Positions 1 through 11,260 of a stretch of DNA of 64,000 bases are shown in pieces (positions within the stretch are counted from its first letter, which is position 1; the number at the start of each line of letters is the position of its first letter). The translations under genes and the position numbers were made by a program. Under the pieces are notes generated by a model that was not told where the DNA came from, did no database searches, and saw only the letters and a list, made by a program, of their open reading frames with translations. This DNA comes from Vanessa cardui (Eukaryota; Arthropoda; Insecta; Lepidoptera; Nymphalidae), in assembly GCF_905220365.1 (NCBI RefSeq), contig NC_061124.1, positions 2,420,501 to 2,484,500 on the forward strand. The letters run 5' to 3'.

Positions 1-184
1 AAAATTGTTAATATATTTATTAGCTAGAATCCGGCATTATTTACTTTGACTTTTATTTGAGTCAAAATGGCACAGATTATTTCTCCAATGTCAAATGCGA
101 TAGATAGTTATTATGGATCAATCTCCATCGTGTCTTCTCCATCGCACGTGACATTGGCGAAATAATCTGTGGCTTTTTGGCACA
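1..184. repeat. Foldback (MITE-like) inverted repeat
   Basis: Two arms at about 59-119 and 121-184 are imperfect reverse complements. The best-matched core is the motif cacagattatttcnccaatg at the left, with its reverse complement near 145-172. The arms meet with almost no spacer, so the unit could fold into one long hairpin. No coding potential is visible. This looks like a small non-autonomous DNA element; no clear target duplication is seen and the true left edge is uncertain. Confidence 0.6.
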
Positions 185-760
185 AATAAAACCCACAAAA
201 AAAAAATTGTTATTATGGAGGGAAATTGACAGCAGCGATTTGCTTTTTGATTTTTACTGGAAATCAATTTGTAGAAATATAACGTTCTATTATTTGTGAT
301 TAAGAAATTATATCAGAATTCTTTAGAACCCTCGTTTTATTTTTAAATTAAAAAAAAGGTAGTATTCATTGGTATTAATTTTTATCTTACCCATTAATTA
401 ACGTAGAAAAATGTTCATTTTACCTAATTTACGTGAATTTTAAAATAAAACTGTAACATGAGGATATCCTTGTACAAACTGTATTTTGATTTGATTTGAT
501 AATGTCGTGGACTAAAAACCAGTTCTTGAATATCCTTATTAATGACACACGACAAGTTGACTTAACTAAACCTAGCTTTTCTTTACTTTGGTTTTACTTC
601 CAAAGTTCCGATAACTAATTTGTCAACGTTGACACCGCTTTTATTTGACAAAAACCTATAAATGTATAGATTAATCAAGCTCTCGACCAACGCTATCAAT
701 TCTAATGTCTAATTTTGTTTATTCCTCTCGTGGTTGCAATAACCTAAAAATTATTTACCT
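185..760. other. AT-rich stretch, nothing recognised
   Basis: No open frame of note, no recognised repeat family and no splice-site pair that I can support. Confidence 0.4.
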
Positions 761-761
761 T

Positions 762-1052
762 ACTTGGTTATAGGGCTTTGTGCAAGCCCGTCTGGGTAAG
801 TACCACCCACTCATCAGTTATTCTACCGCCAAACAACAGTACTCAGTATTGTTGTGTTCCGGTTTGAAGGGTGAGTGAGCCAGTGTAACTACAGGCACGA
901 GGAACATGACATCTTAGTTCCCAAGTTTAGTGGCACATTGACGAAGTAAGGAATTGTAATATTTCTTACAGCTTCATTGTCTATGGGTGATGGTGACCAC
1001 TTACGATTAGGTGGCCCATATGCACGTCCGTCAAACTATATCATAAAAAAAA
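762..1052 (+). mobile_element. SINE-B retroposon, near full length
   Basis: This starts with a TAGGGCTTTGTGCAAGCCCG head and ends in an A-rich tail (tcataaaaaaaatc). It is the same roughly 290-bp family as the cleaner copies at 37370-37689 and 39506-39802, here in + orientation. I call it SINE-like from its length, oligo-A tail, lack of ORF and high copy number (about 17 complete or partial copies in this window). A clear Pol III A box is not visible, so the promoter type is unresolved. Confidence 0.7.
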
Positions 1053-1626
1053 TCAAATATTTACAATTCATATTCATATAAATAACACATAGGTCTATAC
1101 GTAGAATGGTAAAATGTGACATTGTATTCAAACTCCTTGTGTAGGTTCAGACTTCAGACTTCAGTATTTGCAATTCAACCATTCAACTTAACGATTCCGT
1201 CAGACTACAAATCACTCTGTGCCCAAGACCCAGGAGAACACAAAGCCACGACAAACTTGTACCAACTAAACGAATATTTGTCGTCAGAGATTGGCACATT
1301 CAAGTGCATTTACTCCGTCTTTTATCGAACATGTGACGATAATCAATATTTCAAGCAGCGTTTATACAAATTAAACACATACTGCTGTCTACGTTCCCAC
1401 AGCTATGCAAAGTAAAATTAGGTCAGTTATATTATTCAAATATATAAGTATGTTATGTTCGAAAATCATAACTTTGTTCATTGATTTTGATTTGAAGAGT
1501 ATCTTCTTAAATAGCACAGGTTATAGCTAAAGTAGAACTTTATTTTACTCAAATAACAACAGACATTCGATACAAATAGTCATAATTATATGGAGTGGTA
1601 TTTTTTTATGTGAATTTATTATAATA
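1053..1626. other. Unassigned stretch with a 99-codon open frame
   Basis: An open frame spans 1116-1415 (+). Its composition is less AT-rich than its surroundings, but the translation matches nothing I recognise and there is no convincing splice site. It is probably fortuitous. Confidence 0.25.
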
Positions 1627-1945
1627 CTAGAAGCCCATCCCGGCTTCACTAGGATGAACATTAGATTTTTTTTATATTTAAACCTTTTATTTTTATTATA
1701 TCTCAAAGGGACTAGACAGTAAACTCGCTGGCGCCTTCATTTTTTCCGACATTTTCAGCAATTGTCGTTCTATTTCAACTTATTTATACAATAACCTTAA
1801 TAAATTATATACCTAAACCTTCCTTATGAATTCTTCTATCTTTCAATGAAAACCGCATTAAAATCTGTTCAGTAGTTTTGGAGTTTATCGCAAACATACA
1901 GACAGAAAGACTCGGCGAGGGGACTTTGTTCTATAATATGTAGTG
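1627..1945 (-). mobile_element. Helitron-like non-autonomous element (family Hb)
   Basis: Read on the - strand this begins with TC and ends with CTAG, flanked by A and T, as expected for Helitron insertion at an A/T dinucleotide. The + strand reads A|CTAGAAGCCCATCCCGGC at the left and GTAGTGA|T at the right. The interior shares the phrase aaccgcattaaaatctgttc with the other Hb copies. There is no coding capacity. Confidence 0.55.
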
Positions 1946-2986
1946 ATCACGAATAGAATAGCCAAGTCCGATAATTAAAGCATTAAATAAGGAGATTTCC
2001 CGAAAATCCAGCATTATTAAAACATAAAGAAGTATGTGTTTGAAATTCCAGGAAGTACGTAAGCAAATCAAAACACAAATAGAATCAACAATTATACCCA
2101 CTCGCATTCTTGATTACATCATATTCTAATTATAAATACTTCTTAAATTAATTAAAGCGAACAATTACTCGAAATTATGCCCGCTGTTTTGTTTTCTTGT
2201 TATGTTACATCTCTGTTCAACAACATTCTTTCAAAACATTTCTTTACATTAAAGTTATTTAGCTGAGGCTTGTAATTTGTTTTTCTGACGGTACTTTTCA
2301 TTTTTAGAATTGCTGATTGTTATTGTTATAAATCGTAATATATTTAAGCACCGTTCATATGGTACGTACACATTATTTTTATTACTATGCTATTTCTTAT
2401 GTTATCTCGCGTCTGTATTTACACTGGCTCACTCACCCTTCAAATATGACACAAAAAAACTTAGTTATTTTGCTTAGCGGAAGAATATATAGTATCTACC
2501 AAAACTGTCCAGCATAAAATCTTCACCAAAAAGTTTTTATAACATAAACTTTTGTAACAAAATGTATGAAACTACACAATTAATCGATGATTTTATATGA
2601 GATTAAATTATGTATTAATAATATTAGATACAGGTTAAAAAAACTGCTACCGTAATAAAATATATTATTTGTATTGTAATACATTTTTTAAATTGTCTAA
2701 TTTGTTATAAGCCCTAGTTATATTTGCTTAGAGTAATTTGAATAGCATTACAAAATGGTTGATGTAGTTGTATGTTGGATTTGAATGCGATTGGACAGAC
2801 TGAATTGCAATCTGCATGACAATATTACTGTACATGTTACCGCTAATTCTGATTTCCAGTCAAAATTATTTTTGACTGGCAACCTCGACGAGGCCCTTTT
2901 GACGTATGTTGTAGTCTAAATTTTGGTTTTTCAAGCGTGCTGTCAAGGAAATAGATGTTACATTACAGATGCACTATATACGGTCA
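1946..2986. other. AT-rich stretch with a SINE-B scrap and a small hairpin
   Basis: A short SINE-B scrap (acactggctcactcaccctt) lies near 2418-2440 on the - strand. A perfect 10-bp stem with a TTAT loop lies at 2856-2879. Nothing else is recognised. Confidence 0.4.
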
Positions 2987-3254
2987 CTAGCAACCCGACC
3001 CGACTACGCACGATTGCCATGCTGATACTCAATATACTACAGAATTTGTTTTTTTAAGACAATACATTAGAAACTTCTAAAATATCAGAATTTCTTTACT
3101 ATATCGTCCATACATTATATACAAAAACATTCCTGTTGAATCACTCTATTTATTAAAAAAAACCGCAACAAAATCTGTTGTGTAATTTTAAAGATCTAAG
3201 CATACGTAGGTACAGACAACGGAAACCGACTCATTTTATTCTATGTAATAATGA
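2987..3254 (-). mobile_element. Helitron-like element, family Hb
   Basis: On the + strand it opens with A|CTAGCAACCCGACCC and closes near ATGA|T. On the - strand this is a TC start and CTAG end. It carries the family phrases cactctatttattaaaa and ccgcaacaaaatctgttg. It lies 340 bp from the expanded Helitron-like element at 3594. Confidence 0.55.
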
Positions 3255-3593
3255 TGCAACGCATTTTTCAGAAATAAAGGTACCTAATGTTACTTATGTC
3301 AGTCGAAAGTCATTTTGACCAGTATAGGCTTTACTAGCTGCAACATAAGAGTTGTTTGCTAATGCAATTAGATTTTGCCGATGAATAAATTCCGTAGCTA
3401 CGCCAGGCGGAAAATATGCACGGGATATGCAATACCTTCGTCAATAATTTTACGTAATTATACGTAATTTTAATAAAGACTCATGTAAACAGAGCTTTAT
3501 GTAATTACGCGCGCTCATATTGCTTATTTAAATTGATTACTATCATCGTATAGAGTAATTTATTAAAGTCCTAAGAGCAAATAGTTATGTCTA

Positions 3594-4612
3594 CTAGTCG
3601 CCCGCGGCTTCGCTCCCGTTTTAGGGTTTTGGTTGTCATGTGTTAGGCAAGTAGCCTATGTCCTATCTTGGAGTTCATGTTTGCTTTGCTCCCGTTTTAG
3701 GGTTTTGGTTGTCATGTGTTAGGCAAGTAGCCTATGTCCTATCTTGGAGTTCATGTTTGCTTTGCCCCAGTTTTAGGGTTTTGGTTGTCATGTGTTAGGC
3801 AAGTGGCCTATGTCCTATCTTGGAGTTCATGTTTGCTTTGCCCCAGTTTTAGGGTTTTGGTTGTCATGTGTTAGGCAAGTGGCCTATGTCCTATCTTGGA
3901 GTTCATGTTTGCTTTGCCCCAGTTTTAGGGTTTTGGTTGTCATGTGTTAGGCAAGTGGCCTATGTCCTATCTTGGAGTTCATGTTTGCTTTGCTCCCGTT
4001 TTAGGGTTTTGGTTGTAATGTGTTAGGCAAGTAGCCTATGTCCTATCTTGGAGTTCATGTTTGCTTTGCTCCCGTTTTAGGGTTTTGGTTGTCATGTGTT
4101 AGGCAAGTAGCCTATGTCCTATCTTGGAGTTCATGTTTGCTTTGCCCCAGTTTTAGGGTTTTGGTTGTCATGTGTTAGGCAAGTGGCCTATGTCCTATCT
4201 TGGAGTTCATGTTTGCTTTGCCCCAGTTTTAGGGTTTTGGTTGTCATGTGTTAGGCAAGTGGCCTATGTCCTATCTTGGAGTTCATGTTTGCTTTGCCCC
4301 AGTTTTAGGGTTTTGGTTGTCATGTGTTAGGCAAGTGGCCTATGTCCTATCTTGGAGTTCATGTTTGCTTTGCTCCCGTTTTAGGGTTTTGGTTGTCATG
4401 TGTTAGGCAAGTAGCCTATGTCCTATCTTGGAGTTCATGTTTGCTTTGCCCCAGTTTTAGGGTTTTGGTTGTCATGTGTTAGGCAAGTAGCCTATGTCCT
4501 ATCTTGGAGTTCATGTTTGCTTTATAACAAATTTCATGAAATTATGTTCAGCGGTTCGGTCGTGAAAGAGCGACAGGCAGAGATACTTTCACATTTATAA
4601 TATTACTATAGA
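3594..4612 (-). mobile_element. Helitron-like element with expanded internal minisatellite (family Ha)
   Basis: On the + strand the element opens A|CTAGTCGCCCGCGGCTTCG at 3594 and closes ATAGA|T at 4612/4613. On the - strand it therefore starts TC and ends CTAG between A and T, which is the Helitron signature. The unexpanded relative at 38131-38328 is only 198 bp. Here the segment between the CTAG-proximal head and the GGTTCGGTCGTGAAAGAGCG tail has been amplified into about twelve 76-bp units. No replicase or helicase is encoded, so it would depend on an autonomous partner elsewhere. Confidence 0.7.
3615..4524. repeat. 76-bp tandem array, 12 units, higher-order pattern
   Basis: Successive ttttagggttttggttgt starts fall at 3619, 3695, 3771 and so on to 4455, an exact 76-bp step throughout. 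Two variants exist. Type A has TCCCG before the TTTT and GTAGCC later; type B has CCCAG and GTGGCC. The order is A A B B B, A A B B B, A, then a hybrid with a B head and an A middle. The 380-bp five-unit block is thus repeated, implying block duplication or unequal exchange after the variants arose. One unit near 4018 has TAATG where the others have TCATG. Confidence 0.95.
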
Positions 4613-5459
4613 TTTCTTACTGAGATTGTTTTGCAGATAAAACCAAAAATGAGGATGTAAATATTATAAATATTTCTTCAATGAAAGTAAAGTTTTATAA
4701 GCGTCAGTAGTGCAATTGGTTATGGGCTGATTAGTCTTGTAGTAAGGGCTATTGTTGTCTCCGTTTTAAATACAAGCCTTAATCTTAAATGGACAAATTA
4801 GTATATATAGACATAGTAATATTTCCTCATTATTGGGCATTGCAACTATGTATTATTTAAAAAAATAAATTAAAACAAACTCGATCGTAGCTGTGAAATC
4901 ATAACGGTCAACCAAATGTTTGGAAAACTAGTTTACAAGTAGTAACTAGTAGTAGTAACTAGTAGTAGTAGTACTAGTTACAAGTTTCTGTATCAGAGTT
5001 GTATTATTACTGTGAAATTTATAAGTTATATAATAAGTCGAAAAAATTTAATAAGAAGTTTTAAAGATAATTTCCGATACAGTTTGAACTTTTCCAATAC
5101 TTTGCAGTAAGGGTACAGTTGAGGTGAATATTCTATATCGTCGCCCATTTTCGATGGAGTTTAATAATCAACTCTCGTGATATTCTTTATATTACAGGGC
5201 TCCACTCTATTCCCTTTACACGCCACCCGACCCGATCCGAGAGAGATTAGGCGCTGGCTTTAGGTGGTGTTTGTAAGCGTTTGTAAGGCGGATTGCAACC
5301 ATTGCTAACTTGGAATTTATTTAAAAAGCGCTATAAATATGCTTACTATCTATCCCAACTTATTGCTGTTGATATTTTTATTTATCTTCTTTAAAAAATC
5401 CTGGACCTGACTGATATGCCATCACATCGTCGACCATTTGGGGATATTCAGATTAGTTT
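4613..5459. other. AT-rich stretch with a short palindromic trinucleotide repeat
   Basis: At 4926-4988 an actagtagtagt-type repeat is flanked by a reversed copy (tactagttacaag), giving a small palindrome. The remainder is unassigned. Confidence 0.5.
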
Positions 5460-5766
5460 AAAAGTAAAGTAAAGTACTCGCCTGTAAATTTCCCACAGCT
5501 GGGATTAGACCTTCTCTTCCGTTAAGGAGAGGGTTTGGAACATATTCCACCACGCTGTTCCAATGCGGGCTAGTGGAAAGCACATGTGGCAGAATTTCGA
5601 TGAAATTAGACACATGCAGGTTTCCTCACGTTGCTTTCCTTCACCGCCGAGCATGAGATGAATTATAAACACAAATTAAGCACATATATAGTGGTGCTTG
5701 CCTTGGTTTGAACCCGCAATCATCGGTTAAGATGCACGCGTTCTAACCACTGGGCCATCTCAGCTC
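5460..5766 (-). mobile_element. SINE-A, tRNA-derived, near full length
   Basis: Read on the - strand: a tRNA-like head with A-box region (tgggccatctcagctc complement), a B box complementary to gtttgaacccg, then a body ending aaatttacaggc and a (TTTAC)n-like tail at 5460-5478. Confidence 0.8.
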
Positions 5767-8090
5767 ACATAATCGTTTAGAAGAATGCAATGACATATAA
5801 ATGTATATACGTATATTTTAAAGTTTAGTCCGTAATTAATTCAATGAAGAACTGAAATAATGAGGCATGAAAAAGAATCGTCCATGTTTTAAAATAAATT
5901 CGGAGAATTTTGTCTTCTATTACTGAATCTCTTTTATTAACGGAATTAAGATGTTTACCCAAGAATAAAAAAGCTAAACCAGACAAAATTTACATTTTTT
6001 TACATTACCAAAATCACATCTAATTTAAAGTTATTGATTTCGGGATATTTACCATGCTTTTTATTTTTGTTCGGTGTAACTCGATATTTTGATATTATCT
6101 ACGAATGTCTTGTTCACGAGAGTCTCCTGACAACTTTAATAATAAAAATAAGCATGTTAATTTAAAATTACATCTAATTTTATCAACTAATAGTTGCAGA
6201 AAAAGGTTTTTTTTCGGCAATTTCATACAAAGTTAAGGTTAACAACTGAGAATGCCCCGCAGATGAGGCCTCTTGTCTTTTTTGATTATATTGTTTGGAG
6301 ATTATTCACCACTGTTATTTTATGCAGGATAGTGGGTACTCCATTTGACTTACTCCTTAGCTTTTAACTTGCTATATAGAGATGTGAAGCCGCAAATCCT
6401 AAGATCCTGAGTCCGAATCTAGTTCGAAGGGTTCTTGGCGAAATAGTCGCAGACGTTGGACTTGCATCTCCATTTCTATCAGCGGAAGCAAATGGACAGT
6501 GACTACCACTGCCCCTGGATATTCGCAACACCGGGGCATGTGCTTTGCCGACCTTTAAGAAATTTGTACGTTCTTAAGTCCCAAGTGGTATGGTTCCAAT
6601 TGTGCTGTTGTGGATTTTTAGACACCCAGTTTTTGCGCATACTTAAAAGAAATTCCTATTTAATTCAGTTAAAATGCATTAGATGGTAACATTTACATAG
6701 CTGAGATAGGGCAAAATTCCTTCGACCAACCTCTAAAAATTAGTAGGCCTATATGCCCATTCACCTGTAAACCGCTTTACAAAAGCGAGAAATATCGGTG
6801 AATCAAGTTCACCAATATTTTAATTTACGGTATAATCCAATCTGGTCAAGATCAAAGCCAGTAAGATTAATTACGTTGAAAGCTTTTCAATGCGTTTTGT
6901 AAACGATTAAGTAGTATCTGATTGCAACAGTCGAAGTATTGAGTTACCTATCATTGATAATATGCCATTTAAATTATTGCAATTTTTAATCATCTTTTCA
7001 TATGAAGGTCAAATTTTGCAACTGATATTAAAGTTTATCTACTCGAGAATTTGAGTCGAAAATTTGAATACTTTGTCGCTATTAACAATATAGGTTGTAT
7101 ACTACATTCAGTCAGTTATAGTGATCATCATCCCCCCGCCCTTATCCCAATTTACTTGGGATCAGCGCAATCCTCGCTATCAATGAAAATAAATACCAAG
7201 TGAAGAATCATAAAGTGCGAAAATTCCCGAAGCACTACTTCACTTAATACATCTTGTCATCTACAACTTCCGATTTATATTAAGTCGGCGTTAGCTAGAT
7301 GGCGTCTAAATTAATTTCCTCTCGTCCATTATTTGATTAGGCTGTAATAATGTTTAACCGCAGAACCGTCTCAGGAATAACTTAATATTTATATTTCTAC
7401 TGATTTTTCTTAGATGAAATTTTATTTTTTAATCTTAAAAATGTATAGTAAATTTAGTGATTTGTTATTATTTGGATAAGATGCTTGACATAATATCGCA
7501 TATAGCGACAAAAAAGATGTACAGTCAGAGTAAAAAAACCTTCGTCAGTTTTCAAATTCATTCCTTTATCAAGTCTTAAAATCTTAGTACCTTTTGAATC
7601 TAAGCGTGAAATCATTGCGACGCAATATGTCATTTTCGATCGGTAAAGCAGATTATCGCTCATGCTGAGCACACGAAAATAGATCTTAAGGTGACGAACC
7701 TTTTCTTACCCCGACTGTACATTTATTTGGAATGATTGGCAGCGAATTGGCATCCCTACAGCAATTACATTCTCTTTATATTTACACCTCAAAAATATTA
7801 CAGGGAAAGAGAGTTAAATGTAATCATATGTAATCCTGATAATTTACCTGCTCACTGCCGTGGTAAGGTTAACAGGGAAAGATCAGGTTACGTTTGGATC
7901 ATTCTGGAACAGAGAAAAACATTGTTCCTATTATGAATAACTTTTTACTGAATATATTGAACTAGAAATTGAAAGCATTTTATTTGTATCACACATCTTT
8001 ATAAAAAAATATTAAATAATTATACTTATGTTGTAATAATATAAATAATTAATGCCTTATATATTAGTGAAAAGGAAGGTCACTCGGCTT
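5767..8090. other. Long unassigned stretch with one probable ancient repeat
   Basis: Around 6440-6590 the text atggacagtgactaccactg followed by ttcgcaacaccggggcatg reads like an old copy of a lepidopteran interspersed repeat (recalled, not verified). Chance open frames at 6456-6689, 7454-7672 and 7736-7936 have no recognisable domain. Nothing else is supported. Confidence 0.3.
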
Positions 8091-8094
8091 ATGT

Positions 8095-8575
8095 TTAAAC
8101 TCCGGGAAGCATACAATTCAAACCGCCTTAGAGGATAAACAAACATCAATGACAGCAACAATTAGCTAGAGACTCTCTTCGGAATGTTTTTAACAAAGTA
8201 GGAATAATCACTGTTGCGTCACAGTATATTTACAACAATATTATGTATATTCACAGTAACAATGATCACTTTGATAAAATCAGTGATAATCATTGTGCAC
8301 TAGAAGTAAGGATAAGCTTAACGAGAAGTTTCCGACTCCGCAAAGTCAATAAATCCTTCTTGATTGATGATGATAAAAAAGCGTGGAGTTAATACCTGTT
8401 GACTTCCAAGCAGGATATATTAATTTAAATAATTGTATTAACTAACATGACTTTGTATTTTTTAAATGTTGAAAAAGAGTAACTACTGAGTTTTTTGACG
8501 GTTCTTCTTGGTAGAATCTACTTTCCGAACCGGTGGTAGCTTCACTATTTGTAAATTAAGTCGTCGGTCGTCTTT
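8095..8575 (+). mobile_element. CR1/Jockey-like LINE 3' fragment, internally deleted
   Basis: A frame at 8168-8392 aligns by eye with the LINE at 43191-44063: RDSLRNVF, ITVASQYIYNNIMYI and RKVNKSFL correspond to ESLRNKF, LTVASQYIFCNVMYV and HRVSNSFV. It then jumps directly to a DDKKAWS stop. The roughly 45 residues holding the IRFYN motif are missing, and the deletion kept the reading frame. The 3' UTR includes cttcttggtagaatctac and ccgaaccggtggtag, which are common to this LINE group. Confidence 0.7.
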
Positions 8576-8639
8576 TTGACGTTTTCTAATGTCAACCGAA
8601 GGGTCCATAAGAGTTTCTGTAGTCTTGATAGTATTTTGT

Positions 8640-8822
8640 GCAACCGCGCGCCTGAGTAGATACTACACACTCATCATATATTCTACCGCCAAACAGTAAT
8701 ACCTAGAACGGTTGAATTCCGATTTGAAAGGTAGTGAGCACTTATGAGGTGCTATTATCACTTAATATCAGGTGGTCCATCTTATGTCCCAGGTGGGGTC
8801 CATCTACCTAAATCATAAAAAG
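8640..8822 (+). mobile_element. SINE-B, diverged
   Basis: Recognisable blocks are ttttgtgcaa, actcatcatatattctaccgcc and atcaggtggtccat, ending at atcataaaaa. There is a large internal deletion compared with the copy at 762. Confidence 0.55.
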
Positions 8823-9377
8823 GCTATAATATAATATATAAATAAGCTACATATAATAGCAAAAACTTCAAAAGTATCCACAACAAAACAAAACACAATA
8901 ACATATACCAAAAAAAACTAGCAAATATCAATATTACGATAAAAATATATCGTAAAATTGATATCGAATTCGTGTTATTCGATACACGTTGTTATCCCTC
9001 AAAGTAATAAATACCCTCTTCCGAATTATTCGTATTACTTCGACGATTCGAAATGTAATCCATTCATCATAATATACAGAAGAGCGAGCTCGTCTGTTAC
9101 ATTAATGTACGTCTGCCATTTGTGCACGACATATTTGATGATAGAATCGCCATTTTTACAAGCGTTAAGTGATTTTTAAGTAAATATTACCTATTAGGGT
9201 AATATTATATAGGGTATATATTACCGTCTGAAATATGCCAGCGTTATTCAATATCAAACATGAGCAGGAACCTGTTTACGTCGATTTACAAAAATGATTT
9301 CGTAAATCACAATCAAAACTGACTTATGCAAATACTAGTGATACTTTAATGATAGAAAAAGTAGATTTGAGTACAGT
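8823..9377. other. AT-rich stretch, nothing recognised
   Basis: The 73-codon frame at 8958-9179 (+) has no recognisable features. A partial palindrome, ttacctattagggtaatatt, lies near 9188. Confidence 0.35.
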
Positions 9378-9676
9378 CAACAACAATAAGAACAGCCTGC
9401 AAATTTCCCACTAATGGGCTAAGGCCTGCTCTCCCTTTGAGTAGAAGGTTTGGCACACACTTTCCACTACGCTGTTCCAATGCTGGTTGGTGGAATACAC
9501 ATGTGGTAGAATTTCTATGAAATTAGACACATGTGTATTGGGTTAGGAAACCTCACGATGTTTTCCTTCACCGCCGAGCACGAGATGAATTATAAACACA
9601 GATTAAGCACATGAATATTCAGTGATGCTTGTCTGGGTTTGAACCCGCAACCATCGGTTAAGAATGCCATCTCGGT
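9378..9676 (-). mobile_element. SINE-A with deleted A-box segment
   Basis: The body and tail are well preserved (ttgttgttgac-type tail at the left edge). The tRNA head jumps from catcggttaaga directly to atgccatctcgg, so the stretch containing most of the A box is lost. The copy should be transcriptionally dead. Confidence 0.75.
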
Positions 9677-9699
9677 TTTGATTACAGTAGATAAATAGA

Positions 9700-9850
9700 T
9701 ATCGTAGGCGTTATTGGGGGCTACGACCTACTCAAATATCACTATCGCGAAACATAATAATAGACAAATACTTTGTCTAGTTGAGTGAGCCAGTGTAATT
9801 ACAGGGACAAGGGACAAACGACCTTACACTTTATCGTAACCTTCAAACTG
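9700..9850 (+). mobile_element. SINE-B remnant
   Basis: The block gagtgagccagtgtaattac followed by agggacaagggac matches the SINE-B body. The head is heavily mutated. Confidence 0.4.
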
Positions 9851-10529
9851 GAATATACAAATCTTTGTTACAAGTTTTATCAAAAGAGGGATTATAGGGA
9901 TTTAATTTACAAATTAAATCAATTCTCTAAGAAACATTTTAACGAGATAAATATGTAATTTTCTAATTGAGATATCTATCTATCTACATTGACGGCTTAT
10001 TTTCCAATCAGCAATACTCGAAACGAAATAAGCCTGACATTTTGTTCCGTGAAAGCAATTATACAGCTGGCGTCGAAACCGTCATCACTTGTCTTTTGTT
10101 TATTATCATAAAGTTTATCAGAGATTAATTATTCTGATATGCTTTGTTGTCTCTCGAATTTTTTTGGTCATAACTGTTTGACCTTTAATAAATATTGAAG
10201 GTTTTTTAAGTTCGATTAATAATTCGATTGCGGTCGATTGTTTTGAATAGAAGTCGGTTTCATCTAGTGTACCCAATACCTGACCAATCGCTGAAATACG
10301 AGCAAAGTCGATTCTGTCAAATATTTATTTATAAATATTTGGTATGTGATGCCATTTTTCCTGTAATCTATGATGGTGTTTCTGAAAAGGGACGGAAGTG
10401 TGTAACACGAATATAGGGTGCACGCTATTTGCTTTGACCAATGATCAAGGTACTATAATTATCAGACTGGTATCAGAACATTTTCCGAATATATAATTTC
10501 ATTATTGCTATTGTTTGGAGCAAATGGAC
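9851..10529. other. AT-rich stretch, nothing recognised
   Basis: The 62-codon frame at 10228-10416 (+) has no recognisable domain. Confidence 0.35.
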
Positions 10530-10740
10530 CAACTAATGATGGTTACAGTGGCCTAAAGACAATACCGCTGTAAGAAATATTAACAATAACTTACATCGTC
10601 AATGTTCCACCGACCTGGGAAACCAAGATGCCATGTCCATTGTGCCTGTATTGACACTGGCTCAATCATCTTTAAATCGAAATACAACTATACTGAGTAG
10701 AGCTTTTTAGTGATAGAATATCTCATGAGTGAGTGATCTA
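10530..10740 (-). mobile_element. SINE-B, diverged
   Basis: The blocks cgctgtaagaaatattaac, ttacatcgtcaatgt, tgcctgta and gacactggctca are in family order. The poly-A side is missing. Confidence 0.6.
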
Positions 10741-11049
10741 TACAGATCAAGAAGATATTATTAGTTATCAAAGAGTAATAATTACAACAAACGGTCGATT
10801 AAGGCAATTGTTTTACAAGGTACTGTTTGATTGTCAAAGAAATAAGACTGTAGATTGAAACAAACTTCAGGCCAGAACTAATCCGACAGATCAGAGCTCA
10901 GATAACATAAACAAACTAAGATAACACGAGTTGCAACAAGTGACGATGTCACGTAGCAAGTTGTAACATGTTAAACCATAAATGGCCCTTGTTTTGCGAT
11001 GTCGGAGTACACAGGACGTGGGGTGAGACAGTGTCCAGATTAGAAAAGA
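10741..11049. other. Unassigned stretch
   Basis: Nothing recognised apart from chance frames that overlap on both strands near 10949-11234. Confidence 0.3.
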
Positions 11050-11260
11050 ACTGTTCTATATTAGCGTTGAGTATTTTTTTCAACCCTAAATTCACTAATT
11101 GTATAACTTTTCCACACAAGGGACCAATTTGTAAAATCGTATACATTGCCCTACAAAAGAGTTATCTGCTGACTCCAATCAATCGAATAACAGGAGAAAT
11201 AAATATGTGTTTATTTCTTGTAGTAATATTATGAATATCATTTTCTTTCACAACTGACTT
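11050..11260 (-). mobile_element. LINE fragment related to the 43-kb LINE
   Basis: The string gtatacattgccctacaaaa and the following roughly 100 bp correspond to 43330-43440 of the LINE at 43191-44063, its region between the SNSFVGQ and MYVRKN motifs. The fragment is short, mutated and lacks both ends. Confidence 0.6.

Noticed and set aside
1116..1415. 99-codon frame as a gene
   Set aside because: Cysteine- and tyrosine-scattered text without motif, signal or splice context; kept only as an unassigned stretch.
3615..4524. CRISPR-like array
   Set aside because: The units are contiguous 76-bp tandem repeats with no unique spacers, in a eukaryotic repeat setting.
4418..4600. 60-codon open frame at the end of the 76-bp array
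   Set aside because: It is a by-product of the repeat unit running into the element tail.
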